NCBI GenBank assembly: GCA_963402885.1
Contig: OY727095.1
Location: 35,345,001 to 35,409,000, forward strand
DNA length: 64,000 nucleotides
Reading direction: 5' to 3'
Source: Antedon bifida
Taxonomy: Eukaryota > Echinodermata > Crinoidea > Comatulida > Antedonidae
Shown here: one piece after another, positions 37,615 through 47,876 of the stretch
How positions within the stretch are numbered: position 1 is the stretch's first letter
Layout of the letters: each line of letters starts with the position of its first letter
The notes under the pieces: generated by a model
Told to the model about the DNA's origin: nothing
Seen by the model: the letters and a program-made list of their open reading frames with translations, nothing else
The model's database searches: none
Position numbers and translations under genes: made by a program

Positions 37615-37830
37615 TCGTATTATTTATTTATTTTCCGTCATATTCAACAGCGGTAAACATATTGCGTAGGTGGTGTATACCGGAGTTCAGAGGGGCCTAC
37701 AAGCGGATATTATGCGTCAGAAAAGAAATCGCACGGACGAACACGAATGTGTACGTTGTGAGCTCCACTGTATTGTAGTCGTATTATTTATTTATTTTCC
37801 GTCACATCCAACAGCGGGAAACGCGCCACT
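37503..37830. repeat. 164-bp tandem duplication of the GPCR C-terminal tail
   Basis: The segment encoding IPEFRGAYKRILCVRKEIAR through the stop, plus about 50 bp of 3'UTR, recurs at an offset of 164 bp (second copy about 37667-37830) with few differences. Upstream bases of each unit (helix 7 end) are more diverged. A third unit is truncated near 37800. Confidence 0.9.
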
Positions 37831-39142
37831 AGAATGGATTAACAATATTTAAAACAATATAAAAATTGTAAACACCATCACATTATATAACCATACCGTT
37901 TTTCTTCAAAAAGGTAACAGTACACAAGAAATGTTATCATGTTATAGATTTATTATTTATATACTGAATAAAGATTAAACTTGTTTTTCTCAATTAATCT
38001 TTTATCCATCCAAGCATCCATGAAATATTTATGAAGTACCGTATTGATTTATAGGTAGGATCATGTTTGGATGCTTGTACCAGTAATTGTGCAAAGTGTA
38101 TGCATTTGCATTAAATCAATATTTATTCTTTAATAATCTTGTTTTGATCCTAAAAAACTATATTGCAATATTCACATAGCTGTTCAAAAAGTATATTAGG
38201 ATTGATCGATAGCTTACTTTTCTTTTGTAAATTATTATACTGTTATTATAGGCCTAATTACTGTTTATTATTTTGGTAGTCATGACATTTACAATAATTA
38301 TATAGTAGGTATATATTAATATATACTGGTATATATTAAATATAGTTTAATTTGGTCATTATAACTCTTGATGCTATTAAAAAGCAACAAAAAACCCACA
38401 TTTTTATTTTGCCGTCGGTGGCAAGCTTCCCAGTGATGATATAGAACGTTATTTCTGATTGGTCAGTAGTTCATTTGGACATATTTTGTCTTGTCACGAC
38501 GAAACCTACATATTTATGTTAAAGCATTAATGACGACAGTAAAGCGTAGTTTCAACCATTTCAATAAGTCATTTAATCATTTTTCATTGATATTTCTGGT
38601 TATTGTGTCAATGATCCTGATGTCGCAAAAAAAATTGTAGAAAAGAAAAATAATTATTTTTATATTTAAATTGATTATCAGTATATTATATATTCATTGA
38701 TATAAAATGTTTGTAATACCATGGCCCTTTATAGGTTGTCAAATAAACTGAGAACAATATGAAGACATTACATATTATATAAATATGAACTGAACAATAT
38801 GAAAATATTTGGAAATTTCGTCATGCATTTATTTCATTTAGAGATCACAAGGAAGTTTCTTTGTAAAATCTGCAGGGAACAATTGTATAGACATTTCTTA
38901 CTGAAGTTAAAGCAAATTTTTCAGGTTGGTAGTCACAGGGACTTGAGTCAAGTGGTGTTTAATTTCTTGTGATCTCTTACAGTGGGGTATTTGGTAGTAG
39001 TAGGTAGGACATGTGGTAATTATATTGAATTGAATTAATAAAAAGGATTAATCTGATATTAATGTATATATTATATTAAAATCACAGGCACAAAATATAC
39101 TGTATATACAGGGCTATTAATAATTACTATTATTAATTACAA
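37615..39142. other. Intergenic DNA
   Basis: Apart from the duplicated tail, AT-rich sequence without a supported ORF. Confidence 0.5.
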
Positions 39143-42100
39143 TTATTTTAAACCACATGTATCTAAGTGTTCTACTAGTAAATGATGATTATTAAAAGAA
39201 AAACTTTTAAAACATGCTGGGCATTGAAGATCATCTTTGTTAAAACTGTCCATTTCATCATCAGTTTTAGCGCCGTCGATTTCCACATCGTCAGACAGCC
39301 CTGACCCATTGTATTGCAAGCGTCCTTGATGATCAATACCTCTTGATCTCATTCCAGCTTCAAAAGACTATTAGGACAAAACAAATTTATTTCATTAAAT
39401 GAATTAAATTAATATTTGGAGCCGTTTACAATAATTAGTTTCCATTTTTGGAATAAAAATGTACTTACTCTTGCTGCTGTAGTTTCCCAGTTTCTATATG
39501 GATATGATGTTTCATCTTGTTTGTTTAATAACTGTAATAACAAAAAACAACATGGTTACAGGATAATAAGGTCTAATATAAGAAAGAGATGGTAACAAAA
39601 GCTATATCATCTAGAATTTGTGTCAAAGATTAGAACTCTGAGCTGACAGAGGAGAGTCTTGAATTAAAGAGGAGACTTTTCAAGTTAGCAACTACTCTAA
39701 AGTGCAATAAGACAAAATCTGGCTGGAAGAATGTTTGAGAGGGCCATAGAATTATGAATGTGAGTGACTTACTGTAAGTTTGTCAATAGTTCTTTTAGCT
39801 TCCAATAACTCTAATCTGGTTGATTCATACTTTTCTTGAACAGCTTCACGATCCTTCCGTTCTTTTCTAAAATCTTCAACATATACATTCACTTGTTGTC
39901 GAAGGAATTCGATCATTGTCATACTTTCTTCTGACTGATTATTAGTCTTTAGTTCTGCCTTAAGTTTCTGAATTTCAGCTTCTTTAAGTTCCAACTGTGC
40001 TTTTAATTCAATATTCTCAGTTTTTAAAACATTCTCCTGGCTTGATTTCATATCCATAATTTTCCGTTCAGACATCTGTATGTGATCTTTATGCATCGTT
40101 AGCTGCCGTATCATTATTGCACGTTCTCGATCCCTTTCCTGATCTTTTACCTCACGTTGGTCATTGTATCGTTGCCAGTTTGTGTTCATCCTCATAACTT
40201 GATATAACTGTTCAGTGAGTTTCTTTATTTCTTCATCTTTAGATTCAAGCTTCATTCTTAATGAATGATTATCAGTTTCTACAGTCATCTGTGAAAACAA
40301 TACTAAACAGTAAACAATCTTGTTACATTTCCCAACTTACTGCAGTTGTTCACACAAATGTAATTTGCTGTATTCATTTATCTTTAAGAGCTTTCAGGAC
40401 AGCAATGCAGTATATTTTATCATTATTCCAATTGTCAAGCCTTCTGTTTTATCCCTTTTCAGAATTACACAATATGTATTATGAAAATCATGATTACAAA
40501 CAAAATTACAAACTTATAGTTATACCTACATCAAAAAATGAATGTGTGTGTCTTTCACAATTGTGCAAGCAGTTTTTACACATCAAAAATAAATGATTAA
40601 TAAAAGCAAGCAACAACCAGAGCAGCAACATAGACGATATTTATTCAATATCTGTATTTACCAAGTCTAAAAAATGTATACTGTATATTTGGAAAAGGAA
40701 GTTGTTCTGGATCACAGCACTCTTACAATGCTTTACATTATTTTGAATACAAAGAAAATATTTAAACCAAAATAACAATTTATAAACAAATGTTGGAAAG
40801 TTGGAAAACCTAAAAATATTACCAACAGTAACAGTTTATTAATCTACACATCTACCACTATATCAGTAGTCTATTACTATGTTGAATGATCTATGATTAT
40901 TTAATGTGCCTTGACAATACTGTACTGAACATAGAACAATAATAATACATGGTACAAAGATCAGCCAGGCAGCCAAGGTTCCGTAACAGCAAATACAAAA
41001 AAAAAACCATTTATTGATGGAAAGCATACAGATGATAGCATGATCTATCAAAGAAACAGGGTGTCCTGACTGCAAATAATAAAAAAAAAAAGATTTATTG
41101 TATGCAGGAAAACATAACTGAATTTACTAATCTTTTTTAATGATGTATGCAAACAAGGAAGTGAGATAATAATAATATACAGTACACTGAGAAGAGGGGA
41201 ATATTTTAAATAATACCCAATTCTACTTTGTCATGAACCAACGTGCTGATTGGTCATTTTAAAGAAACAAGAATTCAAACAGTGTGTAATGAAAGTATTT
41301 TCACTTTATTGGAAATGTTGTTCTATAAATTAAATCTGATTATGGCATTGTTAGTACATACTGTTATTAAATATAATTAGTAATAGTTAAATTTTAATGG
41401 GAGATTTATAATCAATGATTTCATAATCAATAACGTTTTATTAATTATTTTATATTATGTCTTGTGGATATATCTTCATTTTGGGTGTGTCTCAAGTTGA
41501 GAAGATGCCATGGATCAGTGATTTTTCCACTAATTTGACTCGAGCTTGCGCCATATAGTATTTTTCATATTATGAATTTGCACACAGAATTATTATTAAG
41601 CTTCTGTATGCGGCAAAACTTACTATTAAGGAAATGAAAGTAATGAGGTGTACAAAAAAAACATTAAATTAATTAATTTACAATTACTCTTGCGATACAG
41701 AATGACAGATACAAAATGATCACTTATAAAATATTTAAGCACATGTAGGTAGTCACAAGTTGGATGTAGCATTAGCAGTGCACTATTTGGCAACTGAGAA
41801 ATCACAAAATATGTAAGTCACATTTGAACATTTAGAGTTTTGATACTTTTATAATATATTAATTATTATTATAAGAAGGTATTATTATATTGATATTATT
41901 GTCGAGTGGAGTTGTGGCTTGGTGGTTATGATGCTTGGCTACCACTCCAAGGGTCCTGGGTTCAAGTCCCGTCACATGTCAGGATTTTTTCTAAGGACCA
42001 AATTACTCCACTCCCAAAGATTTGTAATAAGACTTTGTTTATGTAGAGCATCTTGTGTATATGTTTGTCTTGTGAACCTCTGAGGGTCCCTAATGATCAG

Positions 42101-42607
42101 CAATAGCTAGGGTACTACCAAGCTACAATACATTTGTGAATATCACCACCAGGATGTTACACAAATTCTATATCCAGATTTCCTAGACTTTAAACAGAAA
42201 GGTTTTGTAACAGTGTATGTACTGTACACTCAGTGGTCATAAACTAAAGCAGGATATATTATATTGATGCAATAAAATATCAAGTTCCAATAATTGAAAT
42301 TGCATATTACTGATGTAACTTTCTAAATTAGGAAACAAAACTGATGATGAAAACCAACAACAATAATATAAACAAATTATTTTTCTGCTTAACTTGTTGG
42401 GGGATTTTCTGAACACAATGGATTTAATTAATAAATGAGGAAACAAAATATGACTTTTTTTGTACTTACCTGGTGCATATCTTCTACAACACTTGGTATG
42501 ACTGTTTTATCTGCTGTTCTGTACTTGAGTGTTCCACGTGAAATTAGGGGTGATCTTTTGGAGGTTGATCCTTCTACACTACTTCCAATGTAGAGGTCCT
42601 CCATCAT
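39143..42607 (-). CDS. UBAN coiled-coil / zinc-finger adaptor (ABIN/optineurin/NEMO-like), 313 aa
   Basis: Four coding exons: 42470-42607, 39773-40288, 39469-39531, 39143-39367, all in phase 0. Residues ~47-220 are a long coiled coil. Within it VNVYVEDFRKERKDRE matches the UBAN core (xVY-x2-DF-x2-ER-x2-RE) that binds linear ubiquitin chains in NEMO, optineurin and ABINs. The ERKDRE end is closest to ABIN/TNIP by memory. The C-terminus is a C2HC finger, CPACFKSFSF...HLLVEHLDTC, as in NEMO, optineurin and ABIN-2. The family tunes NF-kB and cell-death signalling, or autophagy for optineurin; which applies here is unknown. No LC3-interacting motif was evident. An acceptor at 42685 shows a non-coding 5' exon. 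Intron 1 holds a SINE. Confidence 0.8.
41904..42108 (+). mobile_element. tRNA-derived SINE, 3'-truncated copy
   Basis: Nearly identical to 886-1138: A box TGGCTTGGTGG, B box GGGTTCAAGTCCC, same body. It stops after AATGATCAGCAATAGCT, lacking the final GGATCACCCTCATTAAAT block. It lies in the first intron of the UBAN gene, opposite to its transcription. Confidence 0.85.
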
Positions 42608-44511
42608 GACAACTGCTTTTTACCGGTGATGACTTTTTAGACATGCAGCAGTAAGTCTATGTCCTATGTCTTGTCAACAATTACCTGAAAATAAAAGTGT
42701 AATCCGATTACAATATTTCAATACATGCACTTGAATGAATGTACGATTCACTGCATATATTTGATACATTTAACTGTATTATTTTAATTTATACAGTACT
42801 CTTAAATCATTGTCCTAATGATTCACTACAATGTCATTTCCTACCATGTACATACTTTTGATGACCAAACCACTTTTGTATCCTGAATGTGGTCAGGTTC
42901 AAGTTTGTACCTGCCCTGCATTACATAATACATGTCTTACAGTGTAAATTATTATTATTAATTGTTTTATAAAACACACACTGTTCTAAAGTAAACTTTA
43001 ATTTAATTGGCTGATCCATCTTGAACAAGGCGCAGAGTAGAGAGGAGGGTACGCACTACAGAGTAATTTTCGAACATAGATAGGGGGTCAGTAAACAACC
43101 TCTCGTGGCAACAATTCTAAATATGTTTATAAAAAAACGCTGAAAATGCATTAGAACCATTCAAATGACAAATGATACATAATTAACCAATCAAATATAA
43201 ATATATACAATTTTTATATATTAATTTAAATGTTATACTAGCCTAGCTAGCTAGCCTAGGCTATGCAGTATTAATTTGTATTTTATAAACACACCTACTG
43301 TAGTGTCAATTATTTCAATGAACGCCCAAACAATCCTAGGTCTAGAAAAGGCATTAGGGTCCTAGGCCTAGAGGCCTACTAAAACTAGAGAGGGCCTCTG
43401 CTCTACTAAATAATATTAATAAGGCCTAGCCTAGCTAGGCCTAGTCTAGGCCCTACTAATCTATAGGCTATATTTCCTAGTAGTACTGTATATGCTAGTA
43501 GTAGTTTACCGTACCATAAAAAGATCAATTAATATCAAAGAAACAAATAAATGTAAAGTAAGTGGCACATACTGACCAAAATTACAGGTTTAGGCCTAAC
43601 TGTAAAACAACACAACACAAAACCTTGCTAGGATACGCGGAAGCCATCTTGTTGACGTGACGTACGTATTTTACCACCAGTGTGGCGGCGCGGCGGCGGC
43701 CAGAGCGATAACAAATCAGTCAATCAAAAAAGTATGCTAGTAGTATTAGGTGGCAGCACACATTATCATCTCCCACAAAAGCGAAAAATTATGCTAGATT
43801 TGGTTACAATTATGCTAGATTTCTTTGAAAAAATGCTAGATCATGTTAAATATTCTTCAAAAATGTATTTTTCAGAATTATGCCAGATTATCATATATGC
43901 TACAATTTCTATAATGAATGCATGAATGATAAAACGTTGTGACCAGCCAAGCGTAAAAAACAAAAGTAAGTGTCTTCAGAGCAGGATACCATGTTAATTT
44001 TAACAAATCTAACTTCTAAACGGAGGGTTGTATGAGAAAATAATTTACTGTAAAATGTTTTTAAAAGATTAGCTTACAATGATAAAAACAAAATTGAAAA
44101 ACTGTTTTGATCTTCTAAAATCCACGAATCATTTTTTAGCAAACAAACGACAGACAAATGACGTAATGCTAATCCTAGATTGTTGCAAATCGAAAGTTCC
44201 CTATTGTCATCACAACAAAAACAAGTGTATTTAATTACAACTGTATTAACACATTTGTTGTCAAATTTCTTTCTCAATACAGTATATAAAACTCTGCTAA
44301 AACAATATATTAATTGCCTACAAAAAAAGTACTTTTTTTAAAGATTGTAAACAAATGTTGTGCTATATTCAAATATAATTTGCTTTAAGAACGGAAATAA
44401 GGGTTAGATAAATCAGATTTTCAGTCTAGGTATGAAAGTGAGTTCACAGTTTTGTTATACTGTATTTAATTAGCACATATACATTGTTATTTTGATCATT
44501 TTTCTAATTCA
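42608..44511. other. Promoter side of the UBAN gene and intergenic DNA
   Basis: 42608-42684 is probably 5'UTR. About 43240-43500 is rich in AGGCCTAG-type motifs. GACGTGACGTAC near 43655 is CRE-like and precedes a GC-rich GGCGGCGCGGCGGCGG block; together they could be a promoter. No supported ORF. Confidence 0.4.
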
Positions 44512-47500
44512 TTAATGTGCATTAGGTGAGAAATTAGCGTCAAATGAATCGTTACAATCCAAAATACACCCATCTTCCATCAGTATGACAGCAATCCGAG
44601 CAATATTTCTTGCATCCGATATTCCTCTATGAGGGCGTCCTTCAAAAGTAAGTTCATGTGCAGTCAGCATATTTTTTAGACTCATTCGAGGTAAATGATA
44701 AAAATTGCTCATAGCTTTACAAATGTTCACCCATTTTCTGCAAAATTTAGGAAATGGAACTTGACTGAGATGGCATTGCACGTTCAGAAACAGATTCATA
44801 TCCCATGGCCTGAAAAAATAAAAGGTTATATATATTCAGGAATTTGTTACAGTATAGATGCATTAAAACGGTAAATTATTTTTGTGCTTTTTACATTTTC
44901 TGTTCAGTGCTTAGATGTGCCCTGCATTTTTATGCTTTAGAAATTGACCATTATTATTATTTCCATTTTAATGTAGCATTACATACCCATCACATGCTAC
45001 TGCAAATGTATAGTAGGTTCCTAGTCCCTTAGAGTCCATCCATTTACAAACTTTTTTCCATACATCTGGAAACAACTCTGCACTATCAACCATACTCTAA
45101 AATTCATACAAATTAATTGATGATTGTTAGATGATGACAATTAGATGTTTTTGCCCTACTCTGACGTAATTTGTACTTTATACTAAGTACATTTGAGAAT
45201 ACTTGCGAAAAAATTCGCAAGTAGTTCTCGGGTGGGACTCGAACCCACGACCTCCAGATCACTAGCCTGGCGTTCATACCTTCAGACCACCGAGAAAATT
45301 TACTTAATATAAAGTACAAATTACGTCAGAGTAGGGCAAAAACATCTAATTACTCAACTCCCTGACGCAAAAACTACAATTACAATCCTAGATGATGATA
45401 AATACAATAATGTGAATGATAGGTGGTTAGTGTGGAGAGCTGAGGCCACCACATACCTACCTGTGTAATACTTGTGAGATCTGTACAAAATTGATAGGTG
45501 GTTGTGGAGAGCTGAGGCCACCACATACCTACCTGTGTAATACTTGTGAGATCTGTACAAAACTGATAGGTGGTTGTGCAGAGCTGAGGCCACCACATAC
45601 CTACCTGTGTAATACTTGTGAGATCTGTACAAAATTGATAGGTGGTTGTGGAGAGCTGAGGCCACCACATACCTACCTGTGTAATACTTGTGAGATCTGT
45701 ACAAAACTGATAGGTGGTTGTGCAGAGCTGAGGCCACCACATACCTACCTGTGTAATACTTGTGAGATCTGTACAAAATTGATAGGTGGTTCTGGAGAGC
45801 TGAGGCCACCACATACCTACCTGTGTAATACTTGTGAGATCTGTACAAAATTGATAGGTGGTTCTGGAGAGCTGAGGCCACCACATACCTACCTGTGTAA
45901 TACTTGTGAGATCTGTACAAAATTGATAGGTGGTTGTGCAGAGCTGAGGCCACCACATACCTACCTGTGTAATACTTGTGAGATCTGTACAAAATTGATA
46001 GGTGGTTGTGGAGAGCTGAGGCCACCACATACCTACCTGTGTAATACTTGTGAGATCTGTACAAAATTGATAGGTGGTTCTGAAGAGCTGAGGCCACCAC
46101 ATACCTACCTGTGTAATACTTGTGAGATCTGTACAAAATTTGGTTAATTTTGGATTAAATGTAGGACGGCAAAATGCTTGGAATTCATCTTCCTGAAAAA
46201 TCAAATATCATTGAAAAATAATTATGAGTGTACATACCAAAAATGAAATTGTTTTTGTCTATCGTATATAGTTATTTAGAAATAAAAATTATTAGACTTT
46301 TTTTTATGTTGATAGTAGTAATAGTATTCGCTTACGAGCGACACCAGCTAACGTTTTTTTTTTTGTTCAGCTTAATGTAAGATACAGTATAATAATAATA
46401 ATACTGTATGTTTGAAATGTTTTTATCTCTTTACCAATATTAAGTGGTATTGCTGTTTAGCACCTAGACTATTGAGAGACCTGAACTACATCAAGCAATT
46501 ACATACAAATGGATAGTGTTTACAATGAGTTAATGCAACATTGTTCAATAGTTTTGTTTTTGCAAGACCCTTTTACACAAAACATAAACATTATATATAC
46601 ACAATTTAGTGTTGCTCATTGAGTGATAAATAGTATTTTTAATTCGTTTTTACTTTTTAATTTTGAGAATTGGTTCAAATCTACTAGATTGGACTTAGTT
46701 CCAATGTACATCATTCACTACTAATTTACACATGAACTTACAACTTCAAGAGTGCTTGTGTTAATCAACACAATGGGAAACTCAATTATTTCAGGAACAA
46801 AATCTGGTGGTTCTGGTTCTTCGCATGTTGCTTCATAATCTATCACTAGTAAATAGTCAAATTGTTGATGCATCGATTGGAAGCCTGTCTCTGCTGCAAG
46901 CAGTCGTTGTTTATAGTAAGATTTCAGTCTAGACTTTAATATATCAATTCTCCCTCTAAAGAAAGATAAAAATACCATTTGTTTGCAAAAAATCTTGCTG
47001 AAAAAAATCTAGAATGATATATGACAATGCACACAAATATTAAAGGGGAGTTTAAGGGAAAAGGTTAAGGTTAATTTGAAGGGGGACAAATTGAAGGTTA
47101 CAGTAGAAAGGGGTAAAAATTTATTTTGGGGTGGAAAAGTTTGTCGGAGTACCCACTGACCTACACAACTTACCGAGTGTTCAGCTTTAAAGTACCAAGC
47201 TTTGCTTTAACTTCACTAGAATTCAGTTTGTTTATTTCACCATTTTTACGAGAAATTTGTTTGAATACCGGATGACTTTTATCTATCTATAAATAAAACA
47301 GACAATTGTATACTACTAGGTGTAGGTAGGAAGCAGGTGAAATATGAATATTAGTATTACAGTACAGTACTATTATTATTAATAAATGAGATATTAAATA
47401 TGTCACATGTGCATGATTTTTTGTTGACTTGAATGTTTTTGTCTCTTCTTCTCGTTATGATACTGTATATACTGTCATCATCAGTACCTTATTAATATTA

Positions 47501-47748
47501 TTAAATCTACTGGTCACGCCGCTGGATTGATCTTTGGAAGTAAACTTAGGTCTAGACTGTTTTCTATCTCCATGAACCCCACAACAATCATCCAAGCAGA
47601 GGTGTTTTAGTTCTTTATCAAGTGTGGCTAGGGCTAGACCTTGGCTGGAGGAGTCCCTCACAGTTGGACATTTTTGCGGACAAGCTGTAGGCCTAGGCCT
47701 AGTAGACGTATGCCTAGTACCGGCATCCACCACTGACGACGACGTCAT
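44512..47748 (-). CDS. ERI1: 3'-5' exoribonuclease ERI1, 359 aa
   Basis: Six exons: 47488-47748, 47174-47286, 46742-46955, 46109-46192, 44987-45096, 44512-44809; phases close exactly and length fits human ERI1 (349 aa). A SAP-type motif (NKLNSSEVKAKLGTLKLNTR, then LKSRLKSYYKQRLL) precedes the DEDDh nuclease: LLVIDYEATCEE (catalytic D and E), LTSITQ, and near the C-terminus GRPHRGISDARNIARIAVIL (H and D). ERI1 trims histone mRNA stem-loops, 5.8S rRNA and small RNAs. The start at 47748 (MTSSSVV) was chosen by length; an in-frame ATG at 47817 would add a hydrophobic MQIILLYVVLTVVFLFGLF, a possible membrane anchor. The donor of exon 4 has been amplified into a 72-bp array; the 5' side overlaps a recent tandem duplication. 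Confidence 0.93.
45139..45351. mobile_element. MITE with ~51-bp inverted repeats enclosing a tRNA-like insert
   Basis: 45139-45189 (AATTAGATGTTTTTGCCCTA onward) is nearly the perfect reverse complement of 45301-45351. The ~110-bp middle holds the tRNA-Thr-like sequence and a short CTTGCGAA/TTCGCAAG hairpin. It lies in ERI1 intron 5' of the exon at 44987, and next to the 72-bp array. Confidence 0.85.
45225..45296 (-). tRNA. tRNA-Thr(AGT)-like sequence, probably pseudogene or SINE head
   Basis: 72 nt fold well by eye on the - strand. The acceptor stem TTCTCGG/CCGAGAA has 7 pairs. The anticodon stem CCAGG/TCTGG has a 7-nt loop CTAGTGA, giving anticodon AGT. The T arm is GTGGG-TTCGAGT-CCCAC. The D stem is imperfect (GTCT/GAAC). 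No clear T-run terminator follows in the transcription direction. Its position inside a hairpin MITE argues against an ordinary gene. Confidence 0.55.
45418..46140. repeat. 72-bp array derived from the ERI1 exon 4 / intron boundary, 10 units
   Basis: One 75-bp and nine 72-bp units. Read on the - strand, each unit holds the last ~32 nt of ERI1 exon 4 (coding FCTDLTSITQ), its donor ACACAG/GTAGGTATG, and ~40 bp of intron sequence. The unit nearest the exon (46069-46140) is the real exon end. Units differ at a few bases (GTGGAGAGC, GTGCAGAGC, TCTGGAGAGC). Because 72 is a multiple of three and stop-free, the ERI1 frame stays open through the whole array, to a stop at 45380. Confidence 0.92.
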
Positions 47749-47876
47749 TCTTGAAACAATAAACAACCCAAACAGAAACACAACTGTTAATACAACATAA
47801 AGCAGAATGATTTGCATAGTATAAATGAACACGTCATTATTGTAAATATAGGCAATGAATCGCTGCTCTCTGCCTT

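Noticed and set aside
40863-41075. ORF on the - strand in the UBAN gene intron
   Set aside because: No splice context or domain; exons 1 and 2 join in phase without it.
45354-46147. Three long overlapping repeat ORFs (218-274 aa)
   Set aside because: They arise because the 72-bp unit is a multiple of three without stops. Only the last unit plus 46141-46192 is ERI1 coding sequence under normal splicing.
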